Source: Pseudomonadota bacterium (lineage in GTDB: Bacteria > Pseudomonadota > Gammaproteobacteria > Burkholderiales > SG8-39). From it: a stretch of DNA of 64,000 nucleotides. Below are positions 15,500-25,600 of this stretch, one piece after another. The notes under the pieces are model-generated. The model worked only from the letters and a program-made list of their open reading frames with translations, was not told the origin of the DNA and searched no databases. Numbering within the stretch: the stretch's first letter is position 1; every line of letters starts with the position of its first letter. The DNA is taken from contig CANGMI010000001.1 of the NCBI GenBank assembly GCA_947455195.1, forward strand, positions 1 to 64,000, in the 5' to 3' direction. Made by a program: the position numbers and the translations under genes.

Positions 15500-16000
15500 T
15501 CAGAACGTGACCGTCACCGTCACCGTGTCGGTGTAGCTGCCGATCGCCGGGCTCTGTCCGGCGGGCACACGCCCGTACACCGTGATGGTCTGCGCAGCAC
15601 CGCTGCCGGTCTGGTTGGACAGGCTGCTGCTGCCGGTTCCATCACCCCACACCGTCGTGCGGTTGGCATCGGTGTAAGCCGTGTAGCTCAGCGTATTGGC
15701 GCCACTGCTCATCTTGCGGCTTGCAAAGGTCGCGCCCGTGCCTACCCCGGTACTCAGGGCGACGGTGTAGGGCGTGTTGGCCGAGCAGGTTGCCGTGATG
15801 GTGGAGGTGCCATCCACGTTGACGTTGATCGGCGTCGGGATGCTGCCGAAAGCGAGCGCCGTGGCTGACACGCTGCAGGTCGACACGACCGTGGCCGACA
15901 CCGAGAAGGTGGTGGTGGTCGTGCCGGCAAGCACCGGGGCCGATCCGGCGATCGAGGCAAGCGCGACGAGCGCGCGGGCACTGAGGCGACGAGTGATCAT
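15500..16000 (-). CDS. SCPU-domain major pilin
   Basis: A 166-residue exported protein, probably the main subunit of the pilus. A signal peptide (MITRRLSARALVALASIAGSAPVLAG) precedes a Thr-rich start (TTTTTFSVSATVVSTCSVSA). It has the SCPU Cys pair (STCSV, TATCSANT), the motif YTAYTDANRTTVWGDGTG and a donor-like C-terminus ending VTVTF. The ATG at 16000 has AGGAAC upstream; the frame extends to 16051 without a better site. It is the first gene of the operon pilin-chaperone-usher-tip, and the region upstream holds an AT-rich inverted repeat. Csu operons normally carry several pilin genes before the chaperone; here there is one. Confidence 0.88.
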   Translation of the reverse strand: MITRRLSARALVALASIAGSAPVLAGTTTTTFSVSATVVSTCSVSATALAFGSIPTPINVNVDGTSTITATCSANTPYTVALSTGVGTGATFASRKMSSGANTLSYTAYTDANRTTVWGDGTGSSSLSNQTGSGAAQTITVYGRVPAGQSPAIGSYTDTVTVTVTF

Positions 16001-16282
16001 GAGAGTTCCTGGCATTGAAGAGACGAATCGAGCAGCGCTCGGGCTCGTCAACGCTCCGACAACAGGGCGTCGACCGTGCGAAACTTAACATTTATCAATG
16101 TTTTGTGCTTGCGCACGTTCGCAGAGCCTGTCCCGCCTCCCGCACCCCTCCCAGCACCTTTTCTGCGACTGCCTGGGACAAACCCGCCGGCAACTCGCCC
16201 TCGACCTGTGCAATCGCTGCACCGGCCACGCCGACATGACCTCATACCGCCCGGGGCCGCAGGCCCCGGGCGCCCCGCTCAC
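16001..16282. other. Intergenic region upstream of the pilus operon
   Basis: About 280 bp between the end of the dienelactone hydrolase gene and the first pilin gene, both on the minus strand. It is GC-rich except for an AT-rich core at 16080-16110, which contains the inverted repeat listed separately. I find no convincing gene. Confidence 0.6.
16087..16102. promoter_or_regulatory. Inverted repeat AACATT-TATC-AATGTT, candidate operator/promoter element
   Basis: A perfect 6-4-6 dyad about 87 bp upstream of the pilin start, in the only AT-rich patch of the region. Its position suits a regulator binding site or part of the pilus operon promoter on the minus strand. No regulator gene is adjacent. 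Confidence 0.4.
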
Positions 16283-17101
16283 TCAGGGCTTCGCAATCCC
16301 GATCTCGCGGAAAAAGTCCTGCATGGCGATCCACGAACGCCGATCGGCAATGGCGTTGTAGGCGGCGCCGCGTGAGTTGTCGTTGCCCGCCGCCGGATCG
16401 GTAAAGCTGTGAACCGCGTTGGCATAGGCCACGAATTGCCAGTCGGTCTTCGCCTCGCGCAATTCCTTCTGCACAGCAGCAATGTCGGCTGCCGGGACAT
16501 TGGGATCATCGGCCCCGTGCAGGATCAGCACCGAGCCCTTGATGTTGCGGCCATCGTCGGGGGTGGGACTGCTCAAGGGTCCGCCGTGAAAGCTCACCAC
16601 ACCGCGCAGGTCGGCGCCGGTGCGGGCCAGTTCGAGCACGCCCGTCCCGCCGAAACAGAACCCGATGGCCGCAAGCCGTGACACGTCGGCCATGGGGTTG
16701 GCCCTGAGCACTTCGAATCCGGCCGTCATGCGCTCGCGCAGCAGCGGCCGGTTACCGGTGTACTTGGCCATCTCGGCACCCGTCTCACGCGGTGGCTTCG
16801 GACGTATGCCCTTGCCGTAGACATCGGGTGCAAAGGCCACATAGCCCATGGCGGCCACCATCTCGGCGCGCTTGCGAATGAAATCGCCGACACCGGTCCA
16901 GGTCTGCACGACCAGAACCCCGGGACGCTTTCCCTGCACCGCATCATCCCAGGCGAGGTAGCCCTCGAACACCTGACCGCCCTGGGTGTATTCAACCACC
17001 TGGCCGCGCACCTCAGCCTGTGCAACCCCTGCCAGCAACCCTGCACCCACCACCAACGCCTGCACGAAGTGCCGCGCCTGCCCCTGATTGGCCCAAGCCA
17101 T
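16283..17101 (-). CDS. Secreted dienelactone hydrolase family protein
   Basis: A 272-residue alpha/beta hydrolase with a signal peptide (GAGLLAGVAQAE, cleavage near residue 29). The family's Cys nucleophile is present: Cys149 in GFCFGG. The acid is probably Asp199 in GADDPNVP and the base His231 in ANAVHSFTD. The motifs FAPDVYGKG and QTWTGVGDFI also fit the family. The start ATG at 17101 has GGAGGGGAGATC directly upstream. Dienelactone hydrolases act in the cytoplasm on chlorocatechol-derived lactones, whereas exported members are common and of unknown substrate. It is divergent from the secretion cluster that follows and not obviously part of an operon. Confidence 0.85.
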   Translation of the reverse strand: MAWANQGQARHFVQALVVGAGLLAGVAQAEVRGQVVEYTQGGQVFEGYLAWDDAVQGKRPGVLVVQTWTGVGDFIRKRAEMVAAMGYVAFAPDVYGKGIRPKPPRETGAEMAKYTGNRPLLRERMTAGFEVLRANPMADVSRLAAIGFCFGGTGVLELARTGADLRGVVSFHGGPLSSPTPDDGRNIKGSVLILHGADDPNVPAADIAAVQKELREAKTDWQFVAYANAVHSFTDPAAGNDNSRGAAYNAIADRRSWIAMQDFFREIGIAKP

Positions 17102-17402
17102 GATCTCCCCTCCCCTGGTCTGCTGATGTCAACCACGCACGACGCGAACGGCGCCCTCGTCATGCTGGCACGCCATGCTAGCCCAAGCCGGGCACACCCT
17201 GCTCGACCTGGCTTGCACGAGACCGACGACTTGCAGGAGACCGAACCCGATCGCCCTTTATTTCGATATATTTCGGCTCGCCGGCCCTCGAGGAACGGCT
17301 CGCATCAAGCCATCACGTCACGCCGTGACATCAAGCCGTCACGTCACGCCGCCCATTCGCCAACGCTCGAGCCCGGCACGCACCACACACTGCCATCCCA
17401 TC
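17102..17402. other. Divergent intergenic region with direct repeats
   Basis: About 300 bp between two divergent genes. It contains an AT-rich stretch at 17256-17278 (TTTATTTCGATATATTTCGG) suitable for a promoter, and a near-perfect 22-bp direct repeat beginning ATCAAGCC at 17304 and at 17330 (one mismatch), with a TCACG-C-CGTGA dyad between them. A reading frame runs through it but has no protein-like composition. Confidence 0.6.
17304..17351. repeat. 22-bp direct repeat pair upstream of the M50-HlyD gene
   Basis: Copies at 17304-17325 and 17330-17351 share ATCAAGCC[A/G]TCACGTCACGCCG and are separated by four bases; they lie about 50-100 bp upstream of the proposed GTG start. The layout fits a tandem binding site for a regulator, but no family can be named. 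Confidence 0.6.
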
Positions 17403-19532
17403 GTGGACCAACCCGCGAACACCCTTCGGCCTCTGCCGCGATTGCGGCAAGACCTGAAACTGCTGCCCGGCCCGACCGAGCAGGATGGTGCGCCGACCTG
17501 GCGCATCCACGACCCGATCCGGAACCGATTCTTCCAGATCGGCTGGCTCGAATTCGAATTGCTCTCGCGCTGGGCGGAAGCCGCTGACGCGCTCGACCTC
17601 GTCCGGCGGGTCGCAGACCAGACGGCGCTCGAACCGCGCCCTGATGAACTGGCCGAACTGCTCGGGTTTCTCAGCCGGAATCAGCTCCTCCTGGCAGAGG
17701 ACCAAGCGACTCGAAAGGGGTTGAAGCGGCGCTGGCTCGCCGGTGTTCGACCCTGGCAGGAAACGCTCCTTCACCACTACCTTTTCTTTCGCGTGCCGCT
17801 CGTGCGTCCGGCCCGCTTTCTGGATGCCACACTGCCGCTCGCCCGCCTGCTCATGCATCCGGTCATGCTCGCTCTGCTGGTCATTGCTGCGCTCGCCGAC
17901 CTGCTGCTGGTCACGCGGCAGTGGGAGACCTTCAGCCAGACCTTCCAGTACTTCTTCACGATCGAGGGCCTGATCGGCTACGCCCTTGCGATCAGCGTGT
18001 CCAAGACACTGCACGAACTCGCGCACGCATGGACCGCGCGGCACTACGGCGTGCGCGTCCCCACCATGGGGGTTGCCTTTCTCGTTCTGTGGCCGATGCT
18101 CTACACCGACACCAGCGAGAGCTGGAAGCTCGCCAACCCACGGCATCGGTTTCGCGTCGCGGCCGCCGGCATCACGGCCGAACTGGCGCTGGCGATCGTG
18201 GCAGCGCTGTGCTGGGCGCTTGCGCCCGAAGGGCCGGTGCGCAGCGTCCTCTTCCTGCTCGCGACCACCACCTGGGTGCTCACCCTGGCCATCAACGCCA
18301 GCCCCTTCATGCGCTTTGACGGCTACTACCTGCTGTCCGATGCGCTCGACATCCCGAACCTGCACGAGCGCAGCAGCGCCCTCGCCCGGCACTGGCTGCG
18401 ACGCCGCCTCTTCGGGATCGAACAGGCGCCGCCCGAGCCGCTCTGGACTGCGCGTCAGCGAGCCGCGCTCGTTCTCTTCGCCCTCGCCACCTGGCTCTAC
18501 CGTCTGGTGCTCTTTCTCGGGATCGCGCTCCTCGTCTATCACCTCTTTTTCAAGTTGCTGGGCATCGTGCTGATGGCAGTCGAGATCGGCTGGTTCATCC
18601 TCCGGCCGATCGGCACCGAACTGCGCTGGCTGTGGCAGCACCGGCATGAAATGCAGGTGCGTCCCCAGGCCATCGGCGCAGTGATCGTGTGCCTTGCCCT
18701 GGCAGCCTGGCTGATTCCGGTTGCCACCGACGTCACTGCACCGGCCATGCTGCGCGCGCAGGAAGAGCAGAACGTGTTCGCACCGGCCCCGGCACGAGTC
18801 GCCGAGATCGCGGTGAAGAACGACCAGACCGTGCGCAAGGGCGACCGACTGCTACGGCTCGAATCGCCCGACCTGCAATCCCGCATCGAGCGCACCGCGA
18901 TGCGCATTCGCAGCCATCAGGCGGAACTGCGGTTGCGCGGTACCTCGGAACAACGGCTCGAGCGCGCGCGCGTCTTCGTGGAGCAACTCGCCGAGAGTCT
19001 GGCCGATCTGGAGGCGGCGCGGGCCGAGGTGGCGCAACTGGACCTGGTCGCCCAGAGTGATGGCCGTGTCCGCGACCTGCCGCCCGATCTGATCGAAGGC
19101 CGCTGGGTGAATCCGAAACAGCTTCTGCTGCGGGTGACCAGTGACCGGGGTGCGCTCCTTGAAGCCTATGTGGGCGAGCAGCAAGTGGGTGCCGTCGAAG
19201 CCGGTCAGGCCGTGATCTTCTACCCGGCAGCCGTTGGCCGCCCGATCGTTCGCGGCCGTATCCGCAGTATCGATACCGCCGCCATGGCCGTCGTGCCTCG
19301 ACCCCTGCTCGCATCGACGCAGGGCGGCGAAATGGCAGTCAGTGTCGAGCAGAGCCGCAGCCTGCGCGCCCATGACCCGTTCTACCGGATCATGATCGAA
19401 ACCGAACCGGGTACCGCCGACACGGACACGGTATTGCGCGGACGGGCACGCATCGACATCGGTCTGCAGACCGTCGCGAACAATCTCTTCAGCCGCACCG
19501 CGGCGCTGATTCTGCGAGAGAGCGGCTTCTGA
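17403..19532 (+). CDS. Membrane M50-type metallopeptidase/HlyD adaptor fusion with N-terminal PqqD-like region
   Basis: About 709 residues from the GTG at 17403; the frame is open to 17175, but that part is repeat DNA. Residues 20-100 (LPGPTEQDGAPTWRIHDPIR, FFQIGWLEFELLSRW) resemble the winged-helix PqqD-like fold. About 145-440 form a multi-pass membrane region with a site-2-protease zinc motif H204-E205-L-A-H208 and a likely third ligand Asp306 in NASPFMRFDGYYL. After the last membrane span (about 423-441), residues 446-700 form an HlyD-type periplasmic adaptor with lipoyl-like and coiled-coil segments (VFAPAPARVAEIAVKNDQTV, KGDRLLRLESPDL). Homologues are annotated as site-2 protease or biotin/lipoyl-binding proteins. 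It opens the cluster with the giant surface protein, TolC-like protein and two more adaptors, so a role in exporting or trimming that protein is likely. The start is uncertain because no strong ribosome site is seen. Confidence 0.85.
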   Translation: MDQPANTLRPLPRLRQDLKLLPGPTEQDGAPTWRIHDPIRNRFFQIGWLEFELLSRWAEAADALDLVRRVADQTALEPRPDELAELLGFLSRNQLLLAEDQATRKGLKRRWLAGVRPWQETLLHHYLFFRVPLVRPARFLDATLPLARLLMHPVMLALLVIAALADLLLVTRQWETFSQTFQYFFTIEGLIGYALAISVSKTLHELAHAWTARHYGVRVPTMGVAFLVLWPMLYTDTSESWKLANPRHRFRVAAAGITAELALAIVAALCWALAPEGPVRSVLFLLATTTWVLTLAINASPFMRFDGYYLLSDALDIPNLHERSSALARHWLRRRLFGIEQAPPEPLWTARQRAALVLFALATWLYRLVLFLGIALLVYHLFFKLLGIVLMAVEIGWFILRPIGTELRWLWQHRHEMQVRPQAIGAVIVCLALAAWLIPVATDVTAPAMLRAQEEQNVFAPAPARVAEIAVKNDQTVRKGDRLLRLESPDLQSRIERTAMRIRSHQAELRLRGTSEQRLERARVFVEQLAESLADLEAARAEVAQLDLVAQSDGRVRDLPPDLIEGRWVNPKQLLLRVTSDRGALLEAYVGEQQVGAVEAGQAVIFYPAAVGRPIVRGRIRSIDTAAMAVVPRPLLASTQGGEMAVSVEQSRSLRAHDPFYRIMIETEPGTADTDTVLRGRARIDIGLQTVANNLFSRTAALILRESGF

Positions 19533-19599
19533 CCGTGAATCGAGGCAGCACAGAGAAGTCGGGCGGGCACCCACGCAATCCCCGACGCGCAAGAACACG

Positions 19600-19667
19600 G
19601 CGAAAAGTTTCGGGAAATCGACGAAACATTGCGAAATATTGCACAATCCTGATGTCGATCATCACCG
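19600..19667 (+). promoter_or_regulatory. AT-rich leader upstream of the giant surface-protein gene
   Basis: The 135-bp gap between the M50-HlyD gene and the giant gene ends in a markedly AT-rich stretch with repeated ATTGC and CGAAA words (ATTGCGAAATATTGCACAAT at 19628-19647). This suggests a separate promoter or a 5' leader for the giant gene. No clear -35/-10 pair or strong ribosome site can be named. Confidence 0.35.
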
Positions 19668-22600
19668 ATGCTTCCGCTCATGGCCTCCGGAACGACCCGA
19701 ACCCGACTCCTCGCGCTGGAGCCACGCCTCCTTTTTGATGGCGCGGGAGCGACACAGGTTGCCACTGGAGTCGACGGCGCCGCCGGACATCCGGAGGCGG
19801 GCACTGCCGCCGACGGCACCACGGCGAGCGCTGCACGGCCCGGGCCGGCCTCGCTCCGGGAAACGCCCGATGGCTCCGATCGACTGGCAGATACCGCCCG
19901 TGCGCCGGGGCAGACACTGGTCTTCATCGACACCCGGGTCCCCAGCGCCCCTCAACTGGCACAGGCCGTCGCGCCCGGCGTGACGACCGTCCTGATCGAC
20001 GCCGACGCCGATGCCCTCGATGTGATCAGCCACATCCTGCTGGCGCAATCGGGCACCGTCGACTCGATCCAGATTCTTTCGCACGGTGCCCCGGGGGAAT
20101 TGCTGCTCGGAAACCGCACCCTCGATCTTGCGGCCCTGCAGGGGGACGCCGGCAAGGTCATCGAGCAATGGCGTGCTTCACTCGCCCCCGGCGCCGACAT
20201 CCTGCTCCTCGGCTGCGATCTTGCCCAGGGCGATGCCGGACGCACGTTCGTCGACACCCTCGCAGGGCTCACGGGCGCCGTCGTGGCGGCATCGACCAAC
20301 ATCACCGGGGCGACGGGTGTCGGTGGCGACTGGACCCTCGAATACGCCACCGGATCAATTCGTACCCCGCTGGCCATCGACACCCGGTCGATCACGGGCA
20401 TCGACACGACGCTCGATGCAGCACCGAGCACCACCTTCCCGACCGGTCCGAATGCAGCCACCAGTCAGGTCCTCATCGGCACATCGTTCAACTTCTCGAT
20501 CGACTTCGGGAACACCGGTACACAGACCGGCTACGGGCCCTGGGTCGACCTCTTCATTCCCCATCTGGGTCAAGATGGGGTCAACGGCGGCCCCCTGGAC
20601 GGAATCACCTTCAACTCGGCCACCTATCTGGGCACCGCGGTAACGACCACCGTCCTCACGTTCGATGCGCAGGGAAAGGCAACCCATCCGCTGGCCCGCG
20701 ATTCGAACGGTGACCCGATCGTCGTCGATGTCGCGACCTTCGGCGGTCACCCGGGCGATCAACTGGTCGTGCTGCAACTGCCCTTCGGCAGTTTCACCCC
20801 AGGACAACCGGTTGCCCCCATTGCGGTCAATGCCAGCCTGAGCGACCTTGCCAATGTCGACCCGGCCGGTGGCTCCGCAGCCGACCTCACGATCCAGTCG
20901 CGCGCCGGGTTCCAGTACGGGCTGACACCGATCGCCGACTGGGCCACCGACCCGAGCATCACCAGTGCGATCGGTGCAAGCCTGACCGTCTCGCCGCGGG
21001 TCTACACGGTGAGTACCAGTTTCGCCAACGCCGAAGGCGAGCTGGCAACCGGCCCCGATTTTCCGGGGCAGATCGTCACGACCGTCAAGGTCGCCCCGGG
21101 GCAGACGCTCAGCGACCTCCAGATCATCCAGAGCCTGCCCAACAGCGTCGCGTTCCTGTCGGCGAGTGCCAGTGCCGGGACGCTGCTCAGCGCGCCTGCG
21201 GTCGGGCAGGCGTCCAACAATGCGGAAGTGATCTGGGACTTCGGCAACGTCACCGGCACGCAGAGCTTCACCTCGACCTTCTACGTGCCGCAGTTCGACG
21301 CCAACGGCAACCCGGTTCTCGCCAGTGCCACGGGAGCACCGGCCACTCTGGTGGGTGGCGATGCCGCCACCGCCACCTGGACGCCAAAGGACCCGCGGGA
21401 CCCGGAGCAACCCCTGCAGCAGGTCGGTGCGGGCAATGTGCTCATCCAGGCAAAATCGATCGCCACGCAGAAGACCGCGGTGACCGGCGGCGCGGCCGTC
21501 CCGGGCAATACCGTCACCTATACGCTCGACACCCAGATATCCGACTACTTCACGGCCGGTCATCTCCAGATCAACGACACCCTGGGTGACGGGCTGGTCT
21601 ATACCCCCGGATCGGCGAGCGTCACGTTCTACCGCGGCGGAACGATCATCGGCACCCAGGCGCTCGCCGATGCCGACATCGGACTCACCGCCAACCCCGA
21701 CGGGACGACTGGCATGGGCTTCGACCTGTCGGGTGCCATCGCAGGCGGCGCCATCGCCGGCAGCGGGCATTTCGGCGGCGCCCAGCTGCCCGGATCTCCC
21801 GCCACCGATCCGACACGCGCCGTGGTCTCCTTCAGGGCGACCATCGCCAACCAGTACCAATCGCCCAGTTCCAGCCAGAACAATCTGGGGGTGAAGGAAA
21901 CCGACGGCCTGGGCAACACCGAACGGGCGACCGCCGATCTGCTCGATGCAGCCCACGGATACGCCACGCTCTACACCGGTCGCAGCGATGGCAGCGGGGC
22001 CGGGGTGATGATCCCGCAAGGCGCCTTCGGACTGTCGATCTACGCGATCGACGGCAACACGAACTATGGCTCGGCCCGGATCACGCCGGGCGATCTGGTG
22101 ACCTACCGACTGACCTACACCTTCACCGCCAACAGCTTCGACCAGTTGGACCTGCAGTCGTTTCTGCCCTTGCCCATCTTCAGCACCACCGACCCGGGAT
22201 TCACCGGCTCGTTTGCCGGCTGGACAAGCGACGCAGGCCCTGACGCCACGCCAGCGGTCGGGACCTGGAAGACCGGCCCGACCAACACCGCACCGCTCAT
22301 CCCGACAGGGGTCACCACCTCGGCCTCGGCCAACAGCATCCAGTTCCAGTTCGGCAGCTACCTCGCCCCGAGCGTGGCCCCGCAGAAGATCGACCTGCTC
22401 TTCACCGTGACCTCCTCGGCCACCAAGTATGTCGATGGCCTGCGCATGACCAACCTGGGGCAGGAATCGCAGGTCAACTCGGCCGGCGCGAGGCTGCAAC
22501 AGCAGGCCATCGTCCAGGTGACGCGCAGCGAACCCAACCTGGTCATCACCGAGGGGTTCGTGGCGGTCGAGCCCACCCAGACCAACGCCAACTTCGTCAG

Positions 22601-25600
22601 AGCGGGTGGCAGTGGCCCGGGCGGCGGCGTGTCCTGGACCTTGCTCAACGCACTCAACGCCAACACCGTGCCGTTCTCCGGCGGCATCCTCAACACCACG
22701 GGCATGAGCGCAGCACCGGTCGATGCCAATGTCACCGGCATCGATTCGGCTGACCCGGTGCGGTTTGCCATCACGGTGCGCAACACCGGCTCCTCGGGAG
22801 CCTACGACGTCGGCGTGAGCCAGCAACTCGATCCGATCTTCAACCAGGCGTCAGCCAACCTCCATTTCAACGCCATGAACGGCGCTGGTACCCGGCTGGT
22901 CGTCACCGACTCGGCCGGCACCGTTCTGGTCGACGCGGGCGGTGCCTACGCCGCCGGCAAGACCCAGGCCGACCTGCTCACCGCGATCCAGAGTGCTCAA
23001 GGGATCCGGCTCGTGAACCCGGTCGACCCGACCGCTGCCGTGCTCAGTGCCAGGAGCCCGTCGAGCGGAACGGATGTTGCCCTCATCACCTTCGATCTGG
23101 CGCCAACCGTGGCGATACAGCCCAAGGTGGTCTACACCTCGACCGCCACGCTCACAAGCTACGCCGGCGTCTACAGGGGCGTGTCATTCGTGCATGGGGC
23201 AGAGAGCGACTCGGCGACGGTACAGGGGTCGGGCTCGAACATCGCCAAGTCGCTGATCGCCACCGACCAGGCGTTTACCAACGGCACCAATGTGGCCATC
23301 GGCGAAGTACTGACCTACCAGCTCGTGGTCACCGTGCGGGAAGGCACGACGACGAACGCCGTCGTGACCGACCAGTTGCCGCCCGGGCAACTGGCCTTGC
23401 TCGGCGTGGACAGCATCACCGCCAGCTCTGCCGTGACCTCGAACCTGGGCCCCTGGAGCGGCCTTGCCGCCACCACCACGTTTCGCAGCGATCGGGCCCT
23501 GATGACGCTCTCGCTGGGCACGCTCACCAACACCGATACCGACAACACCACGCCCGAGACCGTCACGATCACCTACCGCGCGGTGGTGCTCAACGCGCTC
23601 GCCAACCGCAATGGAACGACCCTCGCAAACCAGGGTTCCATCGCGAGTGGTCCCGACCCCAGCGCCCCGATTGACGGTCGCTCGAGCACCATCAGCGTGA
23701 TGGTGCGAGAGCCCGCACTCTCGCTCTCGCTCACCCCCGACCGCACGCAGGCACAGTACGGCGATACGGTCACCTTCACTCTGGTTGTAGGAAACACCGG
23801 ATCAACCGATGCGTGGGATGTTGCCATTGCCGATGCCCTGCCGCAGGGCCTGCAGAACCTGCAACTGATCAGTACGACCAACAATTCGTCAGGCTCCGTC
23901 GACAGCAGTCAGACCAGCGCGAGCGCCCTCGCGAGTACCCTGAGCAACCTGCGCGTCGGTGAGTCGGTGAGTTTCACGTTCAGCGCCACGGTCGTTCAGG
24001 CCGTGGCCTTCGGCCAGACAGTCACCAATACGGCTCAGGCCACCTGGACCTCGCTGCCCGGCGCCTACGCTGGCCAGTCGGCACTGAACGGCACCGGCGT
24101 GGCCGCCGCAGCCAACACCGAGCGAACCGGGGCCGACGGACCCGGGGCTGCCAATGCCGTCCGGAACAACTTTGCCACGAGCGCCTCGGGCGCCTTCACG
24201 ATCTTCACGGCCACCCCGGAACTCACCCAGGTGACCTCGGAATCAGCCACGCCCGACCTCACCACGATGGCAGCACCGGGCATCTCGGCCGGTCGTTACG
24301 TGACCTCGAATGTGGCCATCGGCGAAATCGTGCGCTATCGCATGCTGGTCGACCTGCCGCAAAGCACCACCAGCAACCTGCAGTTGCTGATGAACCTCAC
24401 GAGTGGGCGACTGAGCTACCTCAATGACGGAACGGCCACCATCGCCTTCGTGTCGAGCGATGGGCTGTCGATCACATCAGACGCCACGGGTCTGTCGGGC
24501 GCCGGACTCGCCATCCAGGGCGATCAGTCGAGCATCAACACGATCACACCCACCTTCGTGCTGCCGGCAACTGACGTCACCGTCAACGGGTCCTCGATCA
24601 GCTTCAACCTCGGCACGGTCGTCAACGCCGACCTGCAGCCCACGAAGTCGGAATACGTGCTGGTGGAATTCAACGCCATCGTGGGCAACCTCGCGAGCAA
24701 TGTGCGTACTGCCAGTGCCATCACCGAGACCTTCCAGGTCGCCCGTGATCCGGCCGCCACGAAGCCAGCCTCGCTTGCCTCCAACACGACGAGCCTCGCC
24801 ATCGTCGAACCGGTGATCAGCGACCTGGGCGAAACCATCACGGCCGTGAACGGCAATACGGTGAGCTACAGCATCACGTTCAGCAACACCGGGGCTGTGC
24901 CCGGGCAGAGCAGTCCGGCGATGGATGTCCAGCTTGTCGATGCGCTGAGCGGTGCTACGAACCTCAGCCAGATCGGCAACGTGCAGGTGAGTTCGAGCGG
25001 CGGCAGCGTCACCGGCATCGTGAACAACAGCACGGCTCAGGGCGTTGATGTTGTCGTCGGCGCCGTCCCGCGGGGTGCCCAGGTCACCATCACCTGGACG
25101 GCGCAGATTGTCGACCCGACCCTGGCAGCGAGCGACGCCGCGACGCTCACCTGGACAAGCCTCACTGGAACCGGCACCGCACTCGCGGGCTCGGTGCAGG
25201 GCGTGCCCGGCACGAGCACCGGCGAGCGCACTGGCAGCGGGGTTGCACCCAACACCTACCGCGCCACGACCGGTAGCGTCCTAGGGGTTGTCCAGGGTAC
25301 GGTCTGGAACGACATCCAGGCCAACCTTGCCACCACCAACAATACGGGGGCACCGCTACCCGGCCAGCCCCTGCTGGGCGCGGTACCTGTCGATCTGACC
25401 CGGACCTCGGGCGGTGCTGTCATCAATCTCACCACCACGACCGACGCGAACGGTCGCTACAGTTTCGGCGCCCTCCCGGCAGGCACCTACGAGGTGAAGA
25501 TCGACCCCGCCTGGAGTGGCCTCGTCGCCAACGGCGGTGCCTACACGGGCGTCTCGCCCGCCACCAACCTGGCGACCTTCACGGTGGCCGCCGCAACCAC

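Noticed and set aside
20355-22826. An 823-codon antisense open frame opposite the giant surface-protein gene
   Set aside because: It mirrors the codon bias of the plus-strand gene, has no domain, and the plus-strand frame has clear domains.
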